Notes under the pieces: generated by a model
What the model saw: only the letters and a program-made list of their open reading frames with translations
Databases searched by the model: none
What the model was told of the DNA's origin: nothing
Made by a program: the position numbers and the translations under genes
In this document: piece by piece, positions 43,641 through 53,695 of the stretch
Numbering within the stretch: position 1 is the stretch's first letter
How the letters are laid out: each line of letters begins with the position of its first letter
Assembly (NCBI GenBank): GCA_035771165.1
Contig: JAWNZC010000409.1
Span: forward strand, 248,001-312,000
DNA: 64,000 bases
Source of the DNA: Paragorgia papillata
Lineage: Eukaryota; Cnidaria; Anthozoa; Scleralcyonacea; Coralliidae
Direction of reading: 5' to 3'

Positions 43641-45199
43641 AAAACTTAGACCTTTATTATGTGGATACGATGTGGGATTAACGTCTATTTTATATTATGG
43701 TTTTACGTTTGGTTTTCCACTCCATTTCGAAGGAGCTCGTACATCATTTTTTTGCAAATAATCTAGTTTCTGCACAGCAAAATCCTGAGATTGTTAGTGC
43801 TAAAATTTCCAAAGAGTTGGCAGCCGATCGACTTGCTGGGCCTTTCGACCACCCTCCTTTTGTCCCTTTTCGTGTATCTCCCTTAGGGGTTGTTCCTAAG
43901 AAAGCCCCGGGGGAGTATCGCTTGATTCATCATTTGTCTTTTCCTAGTGGTGATTCTGTTAATGACGGTATAGCTCCCGAGTATACCTCAGTAATTTATG
44001 CTCGCGTAGATGACGCAGTTGCAATGATCAAGCGATTAGGGCGCGGAAGCTTCCTGGCTAAAACGGATATTAAAAGCGCATTTCGCATTATCCCAATAAG
44101 GCCTTCTGATTACGATATTCTAGGTATTTTTTGGCAAGGAAAATATTATTATGATCGCGCCATGCCAATGGGTTGTGCGTCATCCTGTCGCACTTTTGAA
44201 ATGTTTAGCACAGCTCTCGAGTGGGTTGCTAAGAAACATCTAATGATCCCACATCTTATCCACATTCTTGATGATTATCTTATGGCGGCGTCTACTTATC
44301 ACCAATGTCGCATTAACCTTGTTCGTTTCCTATCTCTCTGTAAATATTTAGGCGTACCGATTGCTCCGGAAAAAACTGTCGGGCCACAAAGCATTCTTTC
44401 GTTTGCCGGCATTGAATTAGACACTTTGCGCATGGAAGCCCGTCTACCTGTTGACAAAACTGAAAAATGCAAGTTTTTGATCTCGTCATTTCTTCGACGC
44501 AAAAAAGTCACTTTACGTGAGATACAATCTTTGACTGGTCTACTTAATTTTGCATGCTCAGTGGTTGTCCCTGGTCGGGCTTTCTTGCGTCGTCTTATAG
44601 ATTTAACTAAGGGCATAACGTCTGCCCATCATTTTATTCGCCTTACTAAATCCGTTAAAGCGGACCTAGACCTTTGGCAGTCTTTTTTGGTTGACTTTAA
44701 TGGCCGGTCGTTTTTTCTTAGCGATGTATGGCTTGATTCGTTTAATTTAAATTTATATACCGACGCGGCTGCTAGCCTAGGCTACGGTGCGGTTTTTGGC
44801 AATGAGTGGTGTCTCGGTGCATGGCCGGAAAATTGGAAGCAATTCAACATCACTATTTTAGAATTTTACCCAATCGTGCTAAGTGTACTTCTCTGGGGAG
44901 ATAGCATGCGTAACCAGCGTATTACGTTTTTTACGGATAATGCGGCATTGGTTGATATTATCAATAAAGCTACATCTCGTGAGGTGACTGTCATGATCTT
45001 TGTGCGCCGACTGGTTCTGGCATGCTTGAAGTTTAATATTTTATTTCGGGCTCGTCATGTACCTGGTGTCAAAAATGTATTAGCTGATTCTTTATCCCGG
45101 TTACAGGTTACGAAGTTCAAGCAGCTAGCTCCAGTGGGTGTACACTCATCACCAGCGGTCATACCAGATCATCTACTGCCACACAGCTGGCCAATATAA
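43590..45199 (+). pseudogene. Reverse transcriptase-RNase H of the DIRS-like element (frameshifted)
   Basis: Upstream frame TPVQIEKLRPLLCGYDVGLT to about 43750, then the main frame (ATG 43697, 500 codons). The switch occurs at a T7 run (43747-43753), probably a one-base indel. RT motifs: SPLGVVPKKAPGEYRLIHHL, FLAKTDIKSAFRIIPI (motif A Asp), MPMGCASSCRTFEMFS, HILDDYLMA (catalytic DD). RNase H: LYTDAAASLGYG, ILEFYPIV, FTDNAALVD, ADSLSR (D-E-D-D). The order RT-RH then tyrosine recombinase, without an aspartic protease or DDE integrase, defines a DIRS-order element. Confidence 0.88.
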
Positions 45200-46120
45200 C
45201 ATCTAAGCTACTTCAATCTAGTTTGCAGCCATCGTCAATCCCTACTTATCGCCGGGCCTGGAAACTTTATAGCCAATTTTCTTGTGCGGTTTTTCAATCG
45301 GCTTTAGTTCGTCTGCCCATATCGCCTTCCGATTTAGGATTATTTATAGCGTATATGTTTCAGCACCAATATGCGGCCTCCACCGCGAACACTTATGTCT
45401 CTGCACTGGGTTATTGTCATCGTCTGGCTGGGGTGAACGACCCCACTAAAGTATTTTGGGTGGTTGAAATGTTGAAAGGATATGGCAAACTTGGCTCACG
45501 CGTTGACACACGCTTGCCTATAACTCTTCCTATCCTTCGTAATATTTTACAAACAAACACCAACCGTGTGCTCTAGCGAGTATCGAGCATACTTATTCAA
45601 GGCAATGTGTACAACAGCATTTTTTGCCTTTTTACGGGTTGGTGAAATTACCTGTTGCCCCCGGTCACCGACCGTGCTTCAACTTGATCAAGTTGTGCAG
45701 CTTGTTGACAATTCGGGCAACATAACTGGATTGAAAATAACGTTTGCTAATTTCAAGCATTCGTATAACCAACATACGGTATCAATAACACTGAATCGCC
45801 GCTCGGATGTATGCCCGGTGCAGAGCTTACTAGACTATTTTGCATGTCGTGATTTATCCGCTGGCCCTCTTTTTCGAACACGCGATGGGCACGCTATTTC
45901 ACGCAAACTTTTCACCGACCATTTAGCAATTACTTTTCGTACGTGTGGTCTCGATTCCACTAAGTATAAAGGACATCGTTTTCGCATTGGCGCAGCTACT
46001 TTTGCGGCGGAATGCGGTTTTTCTGATGCACAAATACGCCTGATGGGTCGTTGGAAATCAGACGCATTTCGCAAGTATATTCGTAGTCCTAGCCTGAGTT
46101 CGAGCGTCCAAACTACATAG
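45200..46120 (+). pseudogene. Tyrosine recombinase of the DIRS-like element (frameshifted)
   Basis: The N-terminal SAM-like core-binding part (SSLQPSSIPTYRRAWKLYSQ, ASTANTYVSALGYCHRLAG) runs to a stop at 45576. The catalytic part continues in another frame from about 45566 (CSSEYRAYLFKAMCTT), so one frameshift separates them. Catalytic residues: Arg in FLRVGEIT, Lys in FKHS, HRFR (H-x-x-R) in KGHRFRIGAAT, and the Tyr of GRWKSDAFRKYIRSP. The enzyme would integrate circular cDNA without target duplication. The start overlaps the end of the RT frame. Confidence 0.86.
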
Positions 46121-46220
46121 GTCCGGGTTATGTAGTGGTTTGATTGTGGCTGTCAATTAGCATTTCCTTTTATTCTACTTTCGCAAGCTAACCTTAGGTA
46201 CATTACTCTTTTGTTGAGTC

Positions 46221-46390
46221 CATGCAGGGGCAAGACTTGACTACAGTACTTGTGTTTGTCACTAAATACTGAATTGTAGCTGACTGTGACGCTGATGCAG
46301 GGGCAAGGCTAGCAGAACACTACATATAATCGTCTTTATAGATCTGCGGCTGTCTGACAAGTCAACGCAGGGGCATGACTTGTTGGGGCA
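46221..46390 (+). repeat. ~72-bp tandem repeats downstream of the DIRS recombinase
   Basis: Three copies of a unit containing GCAGGGGCA(A/T)G at about 46224, 46297 and 46368 (73 and 71 bp apart), with TGACTACAG/TGTAGCTGAC-like spacers. Probably part of the 3' split repeat of the DIRS-like element, though I could not pair it with a 5' copy. Confidence 0.6.
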
Positions 46391-47018
46391 GCTTGCATGC
46401 AATTTATTTTTACCAGCTAGCAAAGGTTTGCTTATAACTTTCTCACTTTTCTTACACGTATTTGACAGAATGTATTGCTATATAGTAGTTAGAGGTATGT
46501 ACTCATTTCTTCTGTGGGTTCCTTGTCATGATGGGGTGGGGTATGTCTCCTTTACCCAAGGAGACTCGTGGCGTTTGTATTACCCCCACCTTTTCTGTGC
46601 GAACTGTTAATTACTTTTCTTAATAATTTGTTATATTAATAATTATGTTATTGATTACAAAAATTAATAAACCGGCATGTGCTAACGCACATTGCCATAA
46701 TTATTCCAATCGGTATCTGACTGGTCTATTGCGTAAAAGCTTAAGCACAGAAAACAGAGCTCATCATGACAAGGAATTGCCAGAATTAGTGTTGATTAAA
46801 GGAAGCGATAACAATTTTTATGTGCACAAGTACAGTATAAGTATACTTTACAATATTCGCATCCATGTTGTAACCGACATACAATCTCCTGCCTTTAGCT
46901 CGAGTTTGAATATGTGAAACAACATACATATTGGAAATAATATAAACACTAAATATAGTTATAAACTTAAAGCATTTTTAAACGTGTGACCTTAAAAGAA
47001 TAAAAGTATAAAAATGGT
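46391..47018. other. AT-rich spacer between the DIRS-like element and the SAM-domain gene
   Basis: No gene or RNA recognised. It includes the unbounded 3' end of the DIRS-like element and, presumably, the 3' untranslated region of the minus-strand gene. Confidence 0.4.
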
Positions 47019-47342
47019 CTACAGATCAGCAGCAACTGCACTTAGTTCATTGACTAAAGAAATAAGAGAAGCTGGTAGCTTCTTTCCATCTTGGATTTGC
47101 AGCACACATTTTTGTAAAAACAAACAAAAATTGTTTAATGAAGCTGCATACTTAAACATAAAAACATAGTTGACAGCCATAAACCCAACCGTTGCCTCAA
47201 CAATCCCTCCATCCACTTCACAAATAACTTGCTTTTCAGCAACAATTGCCACCTGAGGAGAATCTTGGATGCGTCCTTTGACAAGAATTCCAGGACAGTT
47301 CCCTTCTCTAGCTTTTGCCACGTGGAGAAAACTATCACCCTC
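47019..47342 (-). CDS. Last exon of a SAM-domain gene
   Basis: Acceptor TTATTTCAG on minus, then EGDSFLHVAKAREGNCPGIL, QVAIVAEKQVICEVDGGIVE, VNYVFMFKYAASLNNFCLFL, ending NELSAVAADL and TAG. From memory this resembles the C-terminal end of uncharacterised SAM-domain proteins found in fish and cnidarians (pattern with a final YA..L..F..F.Q block). No enzyme motif. The first two exons are at 51605-51539 and 50497-50245. Confidence 0.6.
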   Translation of the reverse strand, partial: EGDSFLHVAKAREGNCPGILVKGRIQDSPQVAIVAEKQVICEVDGGIVEATVGFMAVNYVFMFKYAASLNNFCLFLQKCVLQIQDGKKLPASLISLVNELSAVAADL

Positions 47343-47387
47343 CTGAAATAATATGTCACAATTAGAGATACAATCATTATATACATG

Positions 47388-47440
47388 TATATATATATAT
47401 ATTAAATATATATATTAAATAATATATATTATATATATAG
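47388..47440. repeat. TA-rich simple repeat
   Basis: ATATATATATTAAATATATATAT-type sequence in pieces, just upstream (minus sense) of the last exon of the SAM-domain gene. Confidence 0.85.
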
Positions 47441-47460
47441 AATAAATAAATTGTTCAATA

Positions 47461-48323
47461 AGAGAGCTAGAGTTGTATCACATGACCAGTTTATTTATTA
47501 TGGAATTTCCATTCAAGTGCGAGTACCACGCATGGATACCACGCACAAAACCCGAAACGAGGCTGTTCAACAATGGAGGAACAAAGAAGAACTTTCATCA
47601 CCTGAAGATTGATGTTTACGGGGGAAGGTATAGGTTACAAGAAAATAAGGAATACGAATAAGAAAATACAAAGAATTAGCAACAATGAACGCATTTAGAA
47701 CCATTGTTTAACATTCGCAGAGTGAAAAAAGACAATGTACTGCGCTTTTCGGCTAAGCTTGGAGACGAACAGTTTGATCGAAAAGTTTGAACATTGAAAC
47801 GCATACGTTACCAAGGGCAATTTAGGATGTTGTCAAGGGCAAATTCAAAAGTTTAGGCAATGCCTTAATTTCTATTGGTCAAAATGTTCAAACATTCAAA
47901 TTCCCATGGGAACGTGTCAAATCGCCAACGATCAAACTTTTTAATAAAATTTCCGGTCTCCAAGCTTAACCGAAAATCGCAGTATTATGCTGAGCAAGAC
48001 TGCAAGTTGAGCTAAGTTTTTAAAAATGTTTTTCAGTTTTTCTGTTAAGATTATGTTTCGCCAGTAAAACAAATGCTTAAATAAACTTAACTATAGAATT
48101 GTTTAATTTGATAATTTATTTATATTATTTATTTGCTGAGCATTCGACCTGTTGACTCACTCAGGCCTACATGAGTATGTTTAATAACAAGTTCGATTCT
48201 TGGCTTGAGCTAGTCAACAGGCCAAAAGCTCAGCAAATCAATAATAAACGTGGTGTATTCACGAACCTGATCAAATTATGGAATTATTCGCCATGAAAAC
48301 TTTAAAGATTTAATATAGAATTA
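47461..48323. other. Intron with a local inverted repeat
   Basis: GCTTGGAGACGAACAGTTTGATCG near 47756 is mirrored in part near 47925-47967 (GATCAAACTTTTTAATAAA ... GGTCTCCAAGC), marking a ~210-bp foldback. A second one joins ATTTGCTGAGC near 48130 to GCTCAGCAAAT near 48229. Probable MITE relics, with no coding sequence. Confidence 0.5.
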
Positions 48324-48475
48324 TTATTGATTATTCGCTCTGTTGAGTGTCACAACTTTGAAGTTGTCCTCCAGATCAGCCGTTTTGATCTGCTGTAATA
48401 TAACGCCTTCATGCGTGTAAATTGCATGTGTTTGCCTGCAGTGGAAATATAGTAAAAACAGAAAAAAATATAAAC

Positions 48476-48590
48476 TCACAGAAATAAATTCAACAAAATC
48501 TTTGTGGCAACTCTTTCCAGACTTCTGCTGCAGGAGGAATGGCAGTACAACCACTGCAACTTCAGCAAGTTCATCTGTAAAGTTTGAATA
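48476..48590 (-). CDS. Candidate internal exon of the SAM-domain gene
   Basis: Acceptor CTTTACAG near 48574 and donor TCT|GTGAGT near 48480 bound a frame reading DELAEVAVVVLPFLLQQKSG then KSCHKDFVEFIS, similar to the LP.LL......R..F block I associate with this family. Its phase (1) does not follow directly from exon 2 (which ends with two bases), so another exon is needed in between. Boundaries tentative. Confidence 0.4.
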
Positions 48591-48759
48591 ACAAACATAG
48601 CATCTCTATTAACAAATACATGTCTGACTGGCTGAGATGCTCTAACTGGAAGTATTGTAGTATAAGTACTGACTCTTATCACATTCCATTGTTCTCTGTC
48701 TGCATTATATCAATGACTTTCAGCAGGCACACTGATAATAATAATAATAATAAACTTGG

Positions 48760-49900
48760 ATAGGACAATACTTATAATAAAAACTACATTGTATTTATAC
48801 TGTATTTGTTGACATTAACAGTAATGTATAAATTTATGCATCTCCTCTTTAATGAGCGGCTTGATTTCTCGTATGCCACTCAAAAGAGGTGCTGGTAAAA
48901 GGCGGCATGACCACCTTACACAACAACATAAACTGCATTAGCATAAATGTATACAAGCCTTGAGTCCTGTCTTTGCAGTTCTCACTAACAGGCGGCTCAT
49001 TGAAGGCCACCTGAGTGAGATAATGGTCAAAGGCGACTGAAATCACCTTACACAAAAGCTGCTAAACAGCACTACTTGGACAGAGTCAAGACATGCTGTA
49101 CTGTAATGTCATTTTATTGCCTAAAATTGTAATTCCTGAATTTTAATAGGACAGTTGTACTTATAATAAAAACTACATTGTATTTATACTGTATTTGTTG
49201 ACATTAACAGTAATGTATAAATTTATGCATCTCCTCTTTAATGAGCGGCTTGATTTCTCATATGCCACTCAAAAGAGGTGCTGGTAAAAGGCGGCATGAC
49301 CACCTTACACAACAACATAAACTGCATTAGCATAAATGTATACAAGCCTTGAGTCCTGTCTTTGCAGTTCTCACTAACAGGCGGCTCATTGAAGGCCACC
49401 TGAGTGAGATAATGGTCAAAGGCGACTGAAATCACCTTACACAAAAGCTGCTAAACAGCACTACTTGGACAGAGTCAAGACATGCTGTACTGTAATATAA
49501 TTTTATTGCCTAAAGTTTTTATTCCTGAATTTTTAATAGGACAGTTGCTACTCGGTCAACTTTGTGTTCCTATTTGAGATACATAGTGTGCAGTCAACAT
49601 ATAATAATAAACTTGAATGGGACAGCATAATAAAAACTACATTGTATTTATACTGTATTTGTTGACATTAACATTATGTATAAATTTATGCATCTCCTCT
49701 TTAATGAGCAGCTTGTTTTCTCATATGCCACTCAAAAGAGGTGCTGGGAAAAGGCAGCATGACCACCTTTCACAACAGAAACTGCATTAGCATAAGTGTA
49801 TACAAGCCTTGAGTCCTTTCCTGTTATCATTAACAAGTAGCTCATTATAGGCCCCCTTGAGTGAGCTAATGTTCAAATGTGGCAGAAACTAAAAAAATCA
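48760..49900. repeat. 389-bp tandem repeat, three copies
   Basis: Two almost identical units (about 48760-49148 and 49149-49537) and a diverged third (about 49610-49900) share TTTATACTGTATTTGTTGAC, CACTCAAAAGAGGTGCTGG and AGCCTTGAGTCCT. Each of the first two has a 68-codon minus-strand frame, differing by one residue. Lies in the intron between exon 2 and the later exons of the SAM-domain gene. Whether it contains exons is unresolved. Confidence 0.85.
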
Positions 49901-50244
49901 CTACATGTACATTACTGTTAAACTGAAAGTGCTGTTGGTCAACTTAGTGTTAGCCATTCAGAGAAACTGCTGAGATGACGAGCCATCCAAACCTTACTTA
50001 AAACCTGTGAACTATTTGATGGAAAATATGCGCACTGATTAACATTTAAAATTATAGGTATAAACAGGTGGCTCTAAAAGGACTACTTTAATTATAAAGT
50101 GATCAAAGCTGAAACAAATCATATTACTGCTTAATGGTGCACTCTAAATAAAGATCTGCATAGTGTTTTAGTGTTTAATGTTTACCAACATTGATTCTAA
50201 AAATGGGGAAACCTTTTGTGAAATTTATGTAAGAAATTACCAAC

Positions 50245-50497
50245 CTGGATTGCATTTGGCTTTCATCATCACCGAGAACACTGGCAGATGTACACTGAAA
50301 ATCTGGTCCATTCATATCAACTTGATTATCCACCTCTGTGTGTTTCTCTGTAATATTTTCCCTGACCACCATGTTTGTATTTGTAGTCTTTAGTTCCTCC
50401 AATTTATTAAGAAATTTCATTCTGTGCCCACTGGGGATCAAAATTTCCAGTGTTCTTTCAGTCAATGACAATAGGGCTGTTCCATCAATCATATTTT
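50245..50497 (-). CDS. Exon 2 of the SAM-domain gene
   Basis: Acceptor ACTTTAG and donor CAG|GTTGGT on minus. The phase joins exon 1 exactly: the split Glu codon, then NMIDGTALLSLTERTLEILI and PSGHRMKFLNKLEELK. This completes a sterile alpha motif (SAM) domain, a five-helix protein-interaction fold: the MIDG..LL.L and PSGHR.K.L..i..L helices are the C-terminal half. The following sequence is acidic and probably disordered (TEVDNQVDMNGPDFQ). Confidence 0.8.
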
Positions 50498-51538
50498 CTA
50501 AAGTATAATTGCATATTATTATTATTTGAAACAAAATGACATTAAAGTATGAGGTGGTTATGTCCAACCCTGGTTATAAAGACCATGTTGTCCAACTGTA
50601 CTGCCTGTAGGTCAATTAATTTGGTCTTTGGAATACTGTAAACAAAACCTGAACCAAATCCCTAATACTAGTTAACAATAATTCTGAAGGCAAAAAAAAA
50701 AATGTTGAGAAAAAAATAGAATAGCAGCACTGGTGTCACAGCAGACCCCCTATACTATAGCTGGTTAATTGAATCGCATTTAGTGGATCTAGACCCCTTT
50801 GCAAACATTTTTTTAATTTTAACTTTATATAAATGATGCAAATAACAGGCTCATAACAAAAATATTGATCGGGTATTCATTTATTCTCGGTTACTTCCGC
50901 ATCATGTTACATACAATGTCAAACTGGGTCCAACAACTGTGAAGTCAAGCTGTGAAGCTAAACAGTCGAACTACTCACTATTGTTATAAACTGCACCAAA
51001 TCGAATCGATAAGACTGGCAGATCAATGAAATACACATGGTACAGGGGCAGGGTGTAGAACGCAGGGGCAGGGTATAGAACGCTGGGCCAACCGGGTTCG
51101 GATGATTTGTATCGATTTTAGAACCATTGTGGACCAAATCAATTTGGCGGTTTCAAGACGAAGTGACAGTTTTTCACTAAAAATGTTTAGAACGCGGCAG
51201 TCTTGTTCGATTTGTTTATATACACACAGTTGCTTCAATAAGTAATTTCCCATTGGTGATTTTGATTCTGCGCAAAACACAAAGCAATCAAGACCTTAAA
51301 TTACTGCGCGCAGTATGGCGAACGCTGCGTTAAAAAATTGTCATTCAAAAATTGTCATTCACTGTACAGATGTAAGTTTAAAATTGAAATAGTAATGCTA
51401 TAGTTAGACTAGAAAGCACTGACGATGGTTTGATCGGACTAATGTTGGTTAGAATCATTTCTGAAGTCGCGACGTTCTAAACAATTGAAGCGTTTATTAT
51501 ATTCGTCGGGGTCTTGGGAATAAACATGACAAACATAC

Positions 51539-51605
51539 CTTCAAATGTCTGAATATACATCTCGAATCCCACTTCTGCCAACCAGGATTTGACATCCACC
51601 GCCAT
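51539..51605 (-). CDS. Exon 1 of the SAM-domain gene
   Basis: ATG in a GGCGATGGCGG-like context (TATAATGGCGG on minus) reads MAVDVKSWLAEVGFEMYIQT then FE plus one base, to donor GAAG|GTATGT. This is the first half of a SAM domain (W L ..VG...Y...F). It joins exon 2 in phase. The start is well supported because an in-frame ATG precedes the domain by four residues, as usual for SAM proteins of this type. The TGAGTAA arm starts about 200 bp upstream. Confidence 0.8.
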
Positions 51606-51807
51606 TATAAAAGGATTGCTAACCACCAGGAACGAGAAATTGGACTAAATGATAACCTGCGCGCTTTGTTCGACAAACAGTCTTCGCCAGAGAAAGAGAG
51701 GGAAGAAACTAGAAAGTGACAGTTGACACCAGGTGTTTCAATGACTTCGAGTCCAACCGCGCGGATTTCCTGATCTATGATTGGCTACGTAATTGTCACC
51801 AAAAACT

Positions 51808-52194
51808 TAATCAGTGGTTAACTCAAAAATTTGAGTTAGTCATCCAAAAGAAGTTTACTCGAGTTATTGAGTTGGTTGCACTATTACTCAAAATCTGAGT
51901 AAAACTTGAAGTTTACTCCAAAAACCGAGTTGCGGGTGTTTACTCAATCGTTTGAGTAAAACAAAATTGTGCATTTACTCAAGGAAGAGTAAAGTTTACT
52001 CTGCTCTTTGAGTAATAATTACTCGACTTGCTTTTTACTCAAAACATAGAGTAATTTTTTACTCATAAGACTGAGTAGGAATATGTTAACTTATGTTAAG
52101 AGTAAATTGTACTCAAAATTCTGAGTAATGCATCAGGATTACTCGAAATGTGAGTTAAATTTACTCAAACATGAAAATGCATTTTTTGCAGTGA
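51808..52194 (-). mobile_element. TGAGTAA-motif element, inverted arm 1
   Basis: Read on minus from 52194 it begins CACTGCAAAAAATGCATTTT and runs through dozens of TGAGTAA/TTACTCA motifs. It is about 98% identical to arm 2 (52346-52733), differing mainly by an ACATAAGTTAACATATTC stretch versus ACATGAGTAAAATATTC. No ORF. Confidence 0.88.
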
Positions 52195-52345
52195 TTGGGG
52201 GACATTTCCGGGTTTGATGTACGGTCTAAATGTTCCAGTTCTCAGGTCTAGTGTGATGTCTAGGAAGTTGACCCACTTTTTGTTAGCTTCAATGGTTAAT
52301 TTCAAGTTGTGCTCGCCGAACATTTTGCATATTTCTTTCTTGATG
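52195..52345 (-). pseudogene. 151-bp RT fragment trapped between inverted TGAGTAA arms
   Basis: Minus-strand frame IKKEICKMFGEHNLKLTIEA, NKKWVNFLDITLDL then TGTFRPYIKPGNVP: the region just after the RT catalytic motif (NFLDITL) in the GIY-YIG retroelement family at 39735. The frame is open across the fragment. Both sides end exactly at CACTGCAAAAAATGC starts of TGAGTAA elements. Confidence 0.8.
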
Positions 52346-52733
52346 CACTGCAAAAAATGCATTTTCATGTTTGAGTAAATTTAACTCACATTTCGAGTAA
52401 TCCTGATGCATTACTCAGAATTTTGAGTACAATTTACTCTTAACATGAGTAAAATATTCCTACTCAGTCTTATGAGTAAAAAATTACTCTATGTTTTGAG
52501 TAAAAAGCAAGTCGAGTAATTATTACTCAAAGAGCAGAGTAAACTTTACTCTTCCTTGAGTAAATGCACAATTTTGTTTTACTCAAACGATTGAGTAAAC
52601 ACCCGCAACTCGGTTTTTGGAGTAAACTTCAATTTTTACTCAGATTTTGAGTAATAGTGCAACCAACTCAATAACTCGAGTAAACTTCTTTTGGATGACT
52701 AACTCAAATTTTTGAGTTAACCACTACTCATCG
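52346..52733 (+). mobile_element. TGAGTAA-motif element, inverted arm 2
   Basis: Begins CACTGCAAAAAATGCATTTT and mirrors arm 1. Beyond 52733 weaker TGAGTAA motifs continue to about 52880 before AT-rich sequence, so this copy extends further outward than arm 1. Its far terminus was not identified. Confidence 0.85.
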
Positions 52734-52879
52734 TTTTGAGTAAACCAATAATGGCATTTTTTTAGTAAACCTGACACCTTACTCGTAAAATTGAGTACAA
52801 TTACTTTGAGCAGGAGTTGAAATTTTTCTATACCCACTTTTCAGGCGATAGCTCAAACTCAAATTAGAGTGTTTAAAAC

Positions 52880-53310
52880 TAATCGGCGATTCGAGTAAAT
52901 CGATAATGGCAAATATAAACAAACTATGGCAGTATATCAAAATAATCATTTATTTTTTTTAATTTCCCATGGCAGCAAAAAATCTTTTATTAAAAGTCTA
53001 TACAATTATAAGTACTAAAATTATATTACTAAATATTGACAAGGTGTCACTGATATTCTTGATTTGGAGCTTGATAATTGTTTGCTCGCTTTTAGTTAAC
53101 AATAAGTTGTCAGATTACTGTAATTCTTTTTCAATGGCCAGTTGCACTTATATACATTTTTCATTTTAATTATTTATAATCATAATTCAATGTTTTAATT
53201 TAATATCAACATTTTAAATATTTACATGATAAAAAAATACTGCAATATTATTCGAATCTGGTATATCAGCAGTTGCCATAAATGTAATAAATAAATGATA
53301 CAATAATTAT
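52880..53310. other. AT-rich sequence without recognised features
   Basis: No exon, RNA or transposon terminus supported. Possibly the interior of the TGAGTAA element that starts at 52346. Confidence 0.4.
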
Positions 53311-53520
53311 GCGATCACATACACCACTTTCATAATGGTGATTAATTTGAATATTCTTTTATGTACATCTTAATAAGCCTTTCTCGCTTCGTTTGTGTGT
53401 CTGTAATTCAAAAGAATCTTTGCTTCATAACGAGGCCAGAAAGGCTCATTCAAATTCACATAAAAGAATATTTAAAGTCAAGACCTTTATGAAAGTGGTC
53501 TATAAGTTATATGTGATCAT
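53311..53520. mobile_element. ~210-bp imperfect palindrome
   Basis: GATCACATACACCACTTTCAT at the left pairs with ATGAAAGTGGTCTATAAGTTATATGTGATC at the right, and ATTCTTTTATGT with ACATAAAAGAAT further in. The loop contains TTTGTGTGTCTG. MITE-like foldback, or the outer end of the TGAGTAA element. Confidence 0.65.
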
Positions 53521-53695
53521 GTGGTTGAATCACATGCACCCACCATGGGTAACCACAGGATTTCTTCCAGAAGGGGAGAAAAGCAGATCGGTATAGGTGG
53601 TTGCTGAAGGTCCAGTTTTTCATTTAACTGGGTAAAAGTCAGTCTAATTTATTGCATGCAATCTATTCTATAACGCAAGACAACAAAAAGCTTGT

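Noticed and set aside
44299..44616. Minus-strand 105-codon ORF within the RT gene
   Set aside because: Shadow of the strongly supported plus-strand RT frame.
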